This document shows, piece after piece, positions 61,968 through 64,000 of a stretch of 64,000 nucleotides of DNA (the first letter of the stretch is position 1; each line of letters begins with the position of its first letter). The position numbers were made by a program, and so were the translations under genes. The DNA lies in NCBI GenBank assembly GCA_013284265.1, contig JABTBR010000006.1:108727-172726 (forward strand), in the 5' to 3' direction. This stretch comes from Oxalobacteraceae bacterium. Its GTDB lineage: Bacteria; Pseudomonadota; Gammaproteobacteria; Burkholderiales; Burkholderiaceae_D. The notes beneath the pieces were generated by a model. The model was not told the DNA's origin. It made no database searches and saw nothing but the letters and a program-made list of their open reading frames with translations.

Positions 61968-62453
61968 TCAGACCCGGACTTCGGCCAGAACGATGGTCTC
62001 GGCGGTGCCGAGGAAGCTGATTTCGTCGAGGCAGCGCTGGTTGGCGTTTCTCTGCTGGTCCACCTGATCGATCTTGCGCCGCAACCAGCTGCCAAACAGG
62101 GAGACGATTTCCAGCGGACCGGCGCTGACATGCGCGTCGCCGACGCTGCCGCTGCAGACCACCTGGCCGCTGTCGTCCACCACCTCCACCACATCGTCGC
62201 TGCCGGGGCGCAGGCGCACGAAATAGTCGAGTGTGATGGGCGCCATCGTGTAGTACTGCGGCGGCAGCTCTGGCGTCTCCATGACGCGATGGTTTTCGCG
62301 GTAGCGCGCGCGGCTGGCCTTCAGCATGCCGTTCAGCGTGCGGCCGTCGTTCTGCAGGATTTGCAGCTCGTCGTCCAGCGCCTTGCAGTAGTTGGCCAGG
62401 TCGTGGGCGGAAATGTTAAAACTGAAGTGATTGATCGTGAGGGTATAGGGCAT
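61968..62453 (-). CDS. Unrecognised protein, 161 aa
   Basis: The ATG at 62453 (MPYTLTINHFSFNI) follows AAAGGATGGACTAACG. The protein is soluble with an N-terminal helix (LANYCKALDDELQILQND) and a beta-rich C-terminal half (LDYFVRLRPGSDDVVEVVDD). No family is recognised. Its 3' end lies in 13-bp tandem repeats (CAGACCCGGACTT), so the last codons may be repeat-derived. It faces the kinase gene tail to tail. Confidence 0.6.
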   Translation of the reverse strand: MPYTLTINHFSFNISAHDLANYCKALDDELQILQNDGRTLNGMLKASRARYRENHRVMETPELPPQYYTMAPITLDYFVRLRPGSDDVVEVVDDSGQVVCSGSVGDAHVSAGPLEIVSLFGSWLRRKIDQVDQQRNANQRCLDEISFLGTAETIVLAEVRV

Positions 62454-62659
62454 CGTTAGTCCATCCTTTGAGCCAGCATAGCAAGTCCATGATGTTAAAA
62501 ATGCACGCTTTGTCACGAAAGCCCGGAATGCACGCATTTTGGCCTCTGAAGGCATGATAATTTTCGCCCATCCCTGCGCCTGCCCTGTGGAGGGATGGCG
62601 AACAGGCCACGCTACGGTGTACATTGTCGGTTCTGACTCACTGCCGAATAAGGAAACAC

Positions 62660-63067
62660 ATGACCATCACCGCGATCCGCGACCAGTCCCTGCCCATGCG
62701 GCATATTGTCCATGTGCGCAACCATCTGATATCCACGGATGGTTCGGTGGAAGAGGGCGGCAACGACGCCGGCCCTTCGCCGCACGATCTGTATGACGCT
62801 GCGCTAAGCGCCTGCAAAGCCCTCACCGTGGTGTGGTATGCCAAGCGCAAAGGCATCCCGCTCGAACACGTCGAAGTAAGCATGGAGCGCGACGCCAGCG
62901 AAGAACGCCACGGCGTCTACCGTCTGTCGGCCACCGTCCACCTGACGGGTGCGTTGAGCGACACGCAGCGCGCCGAACTGTTGGCGGCCGCGCAGAAATG
63001 CCCGGTGCATAAACTGATGACCTCGGTCACCACCGAAGTGACTACCCAATTGGGAGCGCCGCAATGA
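62660..63067 (+). CDS. OsmC/Ohr family peroxiredoxin-like protein
   Basis: The product has 135 aa. The two conserved cysteines are present: one in ALSACKALTVVWYAK (residue about 52) and one in AAQKCPVHKLM (about 115), the pair that reduces organic peroxides. The fold is the OsmC swapped dimer, cytoplasmic. AAGGAAACAC precedes the ATG. The stop overlaps the pirin start (ATGA), so the two proteins are made together. Confidence 0.9.
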   Translation: MTITAIRDQSLPMRHIVHVRNHLISTDGSVEEGGNDAGPSPHDLYDAALSACKALTVVWYAKRKGIPLEHVEVSMERDASEERHGVYRLSATVHLTGALSDTQRAELLAAAQKCPVHKLMTSVTTEVTTQLGAPQ

Positions 63068-63945
63068 GCGCGGGCCAGCTGATTCGCGGCCACGCCAAGG
63101 ACCTGGGCGGCGGCCTGGTGGTGCAGCGCTATCTGCCATCGGTGATCAAGCAGGCGATCGGTCCATTCATCTTCTTCGACCACTTCGGTCCCGTCGATGT
63201 CCCGGCCAATGCCAACCATGACGTGCGTCCGCATCCGCACATTGGCCTGGCCACCGTCACCTATCTGTACCAGGGCGCGATGGACCACCGCGACAGCATC
63301 GGTTCGGTGCAGCGCATCGAACCTGGCGCGATCAACTGGATGACGGCCGGCCGCGGCATCGTCCACTCCGAGCGCACGCCCAAGGACCTGGCGGGCATAC
63401 CGCACCGTACCCACGGACTGCAGCTGTGGGCCGCGCTGCCCAAGGCGCACGAGGAAGACGAACCCGGTTTCTGCCACACGCCGGCCAGCGAGATTCCGTC
63501 GCTGACGGTCGATGGCGCCCAGGTGAAGGTGCTGATCGGCAGCGCCTTTGGCCGCACCTCGCCGGTCAAGACCTTCAGCCCCACGCTGTACCTGGACGTG
63601 AGCCTGCAGGCGGGGCAGGAAATCAGCCTGGCAGGTTTGCCGGAAGAGGCGGCGATCTATCCGGTTGGCGGAGCGCTGGAGATCGACGGCGTGGCGCTGG
63701 CGCCGCAGACCATGGCGCTGCTCGATACCTCGGCCACGCCGCGCGTGCGCGCCAGCACGGCCGCGCAGTTCGTGGTGATCGGCGGCGCGCCGCTTGATGG
63801 CCACCGCTTCATTTCGTGGAATTTTGTCTCGTCGAGCAAGGAGCGCATCGTGCAGGCGGGCGAGGACTGGACGGCGCAGCGCATGGGGCAGGTGCCGGGG
63901 GAGACGGAGTTTATTCCGCTGCCGCTTAAAAAGCCGGTGGCATAA
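63064..63945 (+). CDS. Pirin family protein (second paralogue)
   Basis: The product has 293 aa and a bicupin fold. Metal ligands lie in DVRPHPHIGLATVTYLYQG (His-X-His) and RGIVHSERT (His, Glu). It is only distantly similar to the pirin at 28422, so the two are old paralogues. Translational coupling to OsmC suggests a role in peroxide or quinone stress. It is followed by the left end of another palindromic repeat at the window edge. Confidence 0.9.
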   Translation: MSAGQLIRGHAKDLGGGLVVQRYLPSVIKQAIGPFIFFDHFGPVDVPANANHDVRPHPHIGLATVTYLYQGAMDHRDSIGSVQRIEPGAINWMTAGRGIVHSERTPKDLAGIPHRTHGLQLWAALPKAHEEDEPGFCHTPASEIPSLTVDGAQVKVLIGSAFGRTSPVKTFSPTLYLDVSLQAGQEISLAGLPEEAAIYPVGGALEIDGVALAPQTMALLDTSATPRVRASTAAQFVVIGGAPLDGHRFISWNFVSSSKERIVQAGEDWTAQRMGQVPGETEFIPLPLKKPVA

Positions 63946-63989
63946 AGAAGGTAGGCGGAGAAGGCTTGCGGGCCGCAGGCTGCTGTTAA

Positions 63990-64000
63990 AACCCACGGCG
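63990..64000. repeat. Start of a further palindromic repeat copy at the window edge
   Basis: AACCCACGGC is the left arm of the repeat family. The preceding GCGGGCCGCAGGCTGCTGTTA resembles the flanks of the 3936 and 47136 copies. The rest lies outside the window. Confidence 0.75.

Overview
This is a GC-rich (about 65%) chromosomal window with dense, mostly operonic coding. Gene content and style suggest a betaproteobacterium of the Oxalobacteraceae (Massilia, Duganella or Janthinobacterium type). The pointers are a complete urease operon under an NtrC/sigma-54 promoter, a short H-NS-like protein with the KYRD...TWTGRGRAP signature, a TonB receptor, several lone periplasmic solute-binding proteins and many two-component or cyclic-nucleotide genes. 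The genus is an inference. No rRNA, tRNA, CRISPR array or complete insertion sequence was seen.

Layout. 1-2574: 3' part of a hybrid sensor kinase. 2591-8714: urease operon ureDABCEFGJ, preceded by two NtrC-type sites and a consensus -24/-12 promoter, with a palindromic repeat wedged between ureA and ureB. 8839-9459: PlsC-like acyltransferase. 9678-16533: a sigma-54 activator followed by a five-gene secretion module that looks like a divergent Fap functional-amyloid system: a glycine-rich surface protein, two further small secreted proteins, a C39-like peptidase and a coiled-coil/beta-barrel pore. It has its own -24/-12 promoter and palindromic enhancer-like sites. 16604-25398: metabolic and accessory genes, including a metallo-beta-lactamase-fold hydrolase, an OYE/ArsR pair, a guanidine-II riboswitch with a Gdx exporter, a Stealth sugar-phosphate transferase and an orphan HigA antitoxin. 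25655-33000: penicillin-acylase family enzyme, pirin, azoreductase/LysR pair, a decayed low-GC stretch, and psd. 33202-38470: TonB receptor, coiled-coil protein, GAF-GAF-PAS adenylate cyclase. 39037-49252: H-NS-like protein, Lon-N protein, transporters, trpS, HD protein, cheW, RNase H-like and small envelope proteins.

49455-61901: a tight seven-gene operon that I cannot match to a described system. It encodes a 1164-aa penicillin-binding transpeptidase, three unrecognised proteins, a protein with two Lon-protease-like repeats, an SPFH-like coiled-coil protein capped by zinc ribbons at both ends, and a SHOCT-Ser/Thr kinase-FGE-sulfatase fusion. 61968-63945: an unrecognised protein, then a translationally coupled OsmC-pirin pair.

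A family of ~100-bp nested palindromes (ends AACCCACGGC / GCCGTGGGTT) recurs at 3936, 8764, 28233, 47136 and the right edge. Copies mostly sit where genes converge; their cores occur in both orientations and one copy lacks its core. The two best candidates for undescribed biology are the Fap-like module with its dedicated regulator and the PBP/Lon-like/SPFH/kinase operon.
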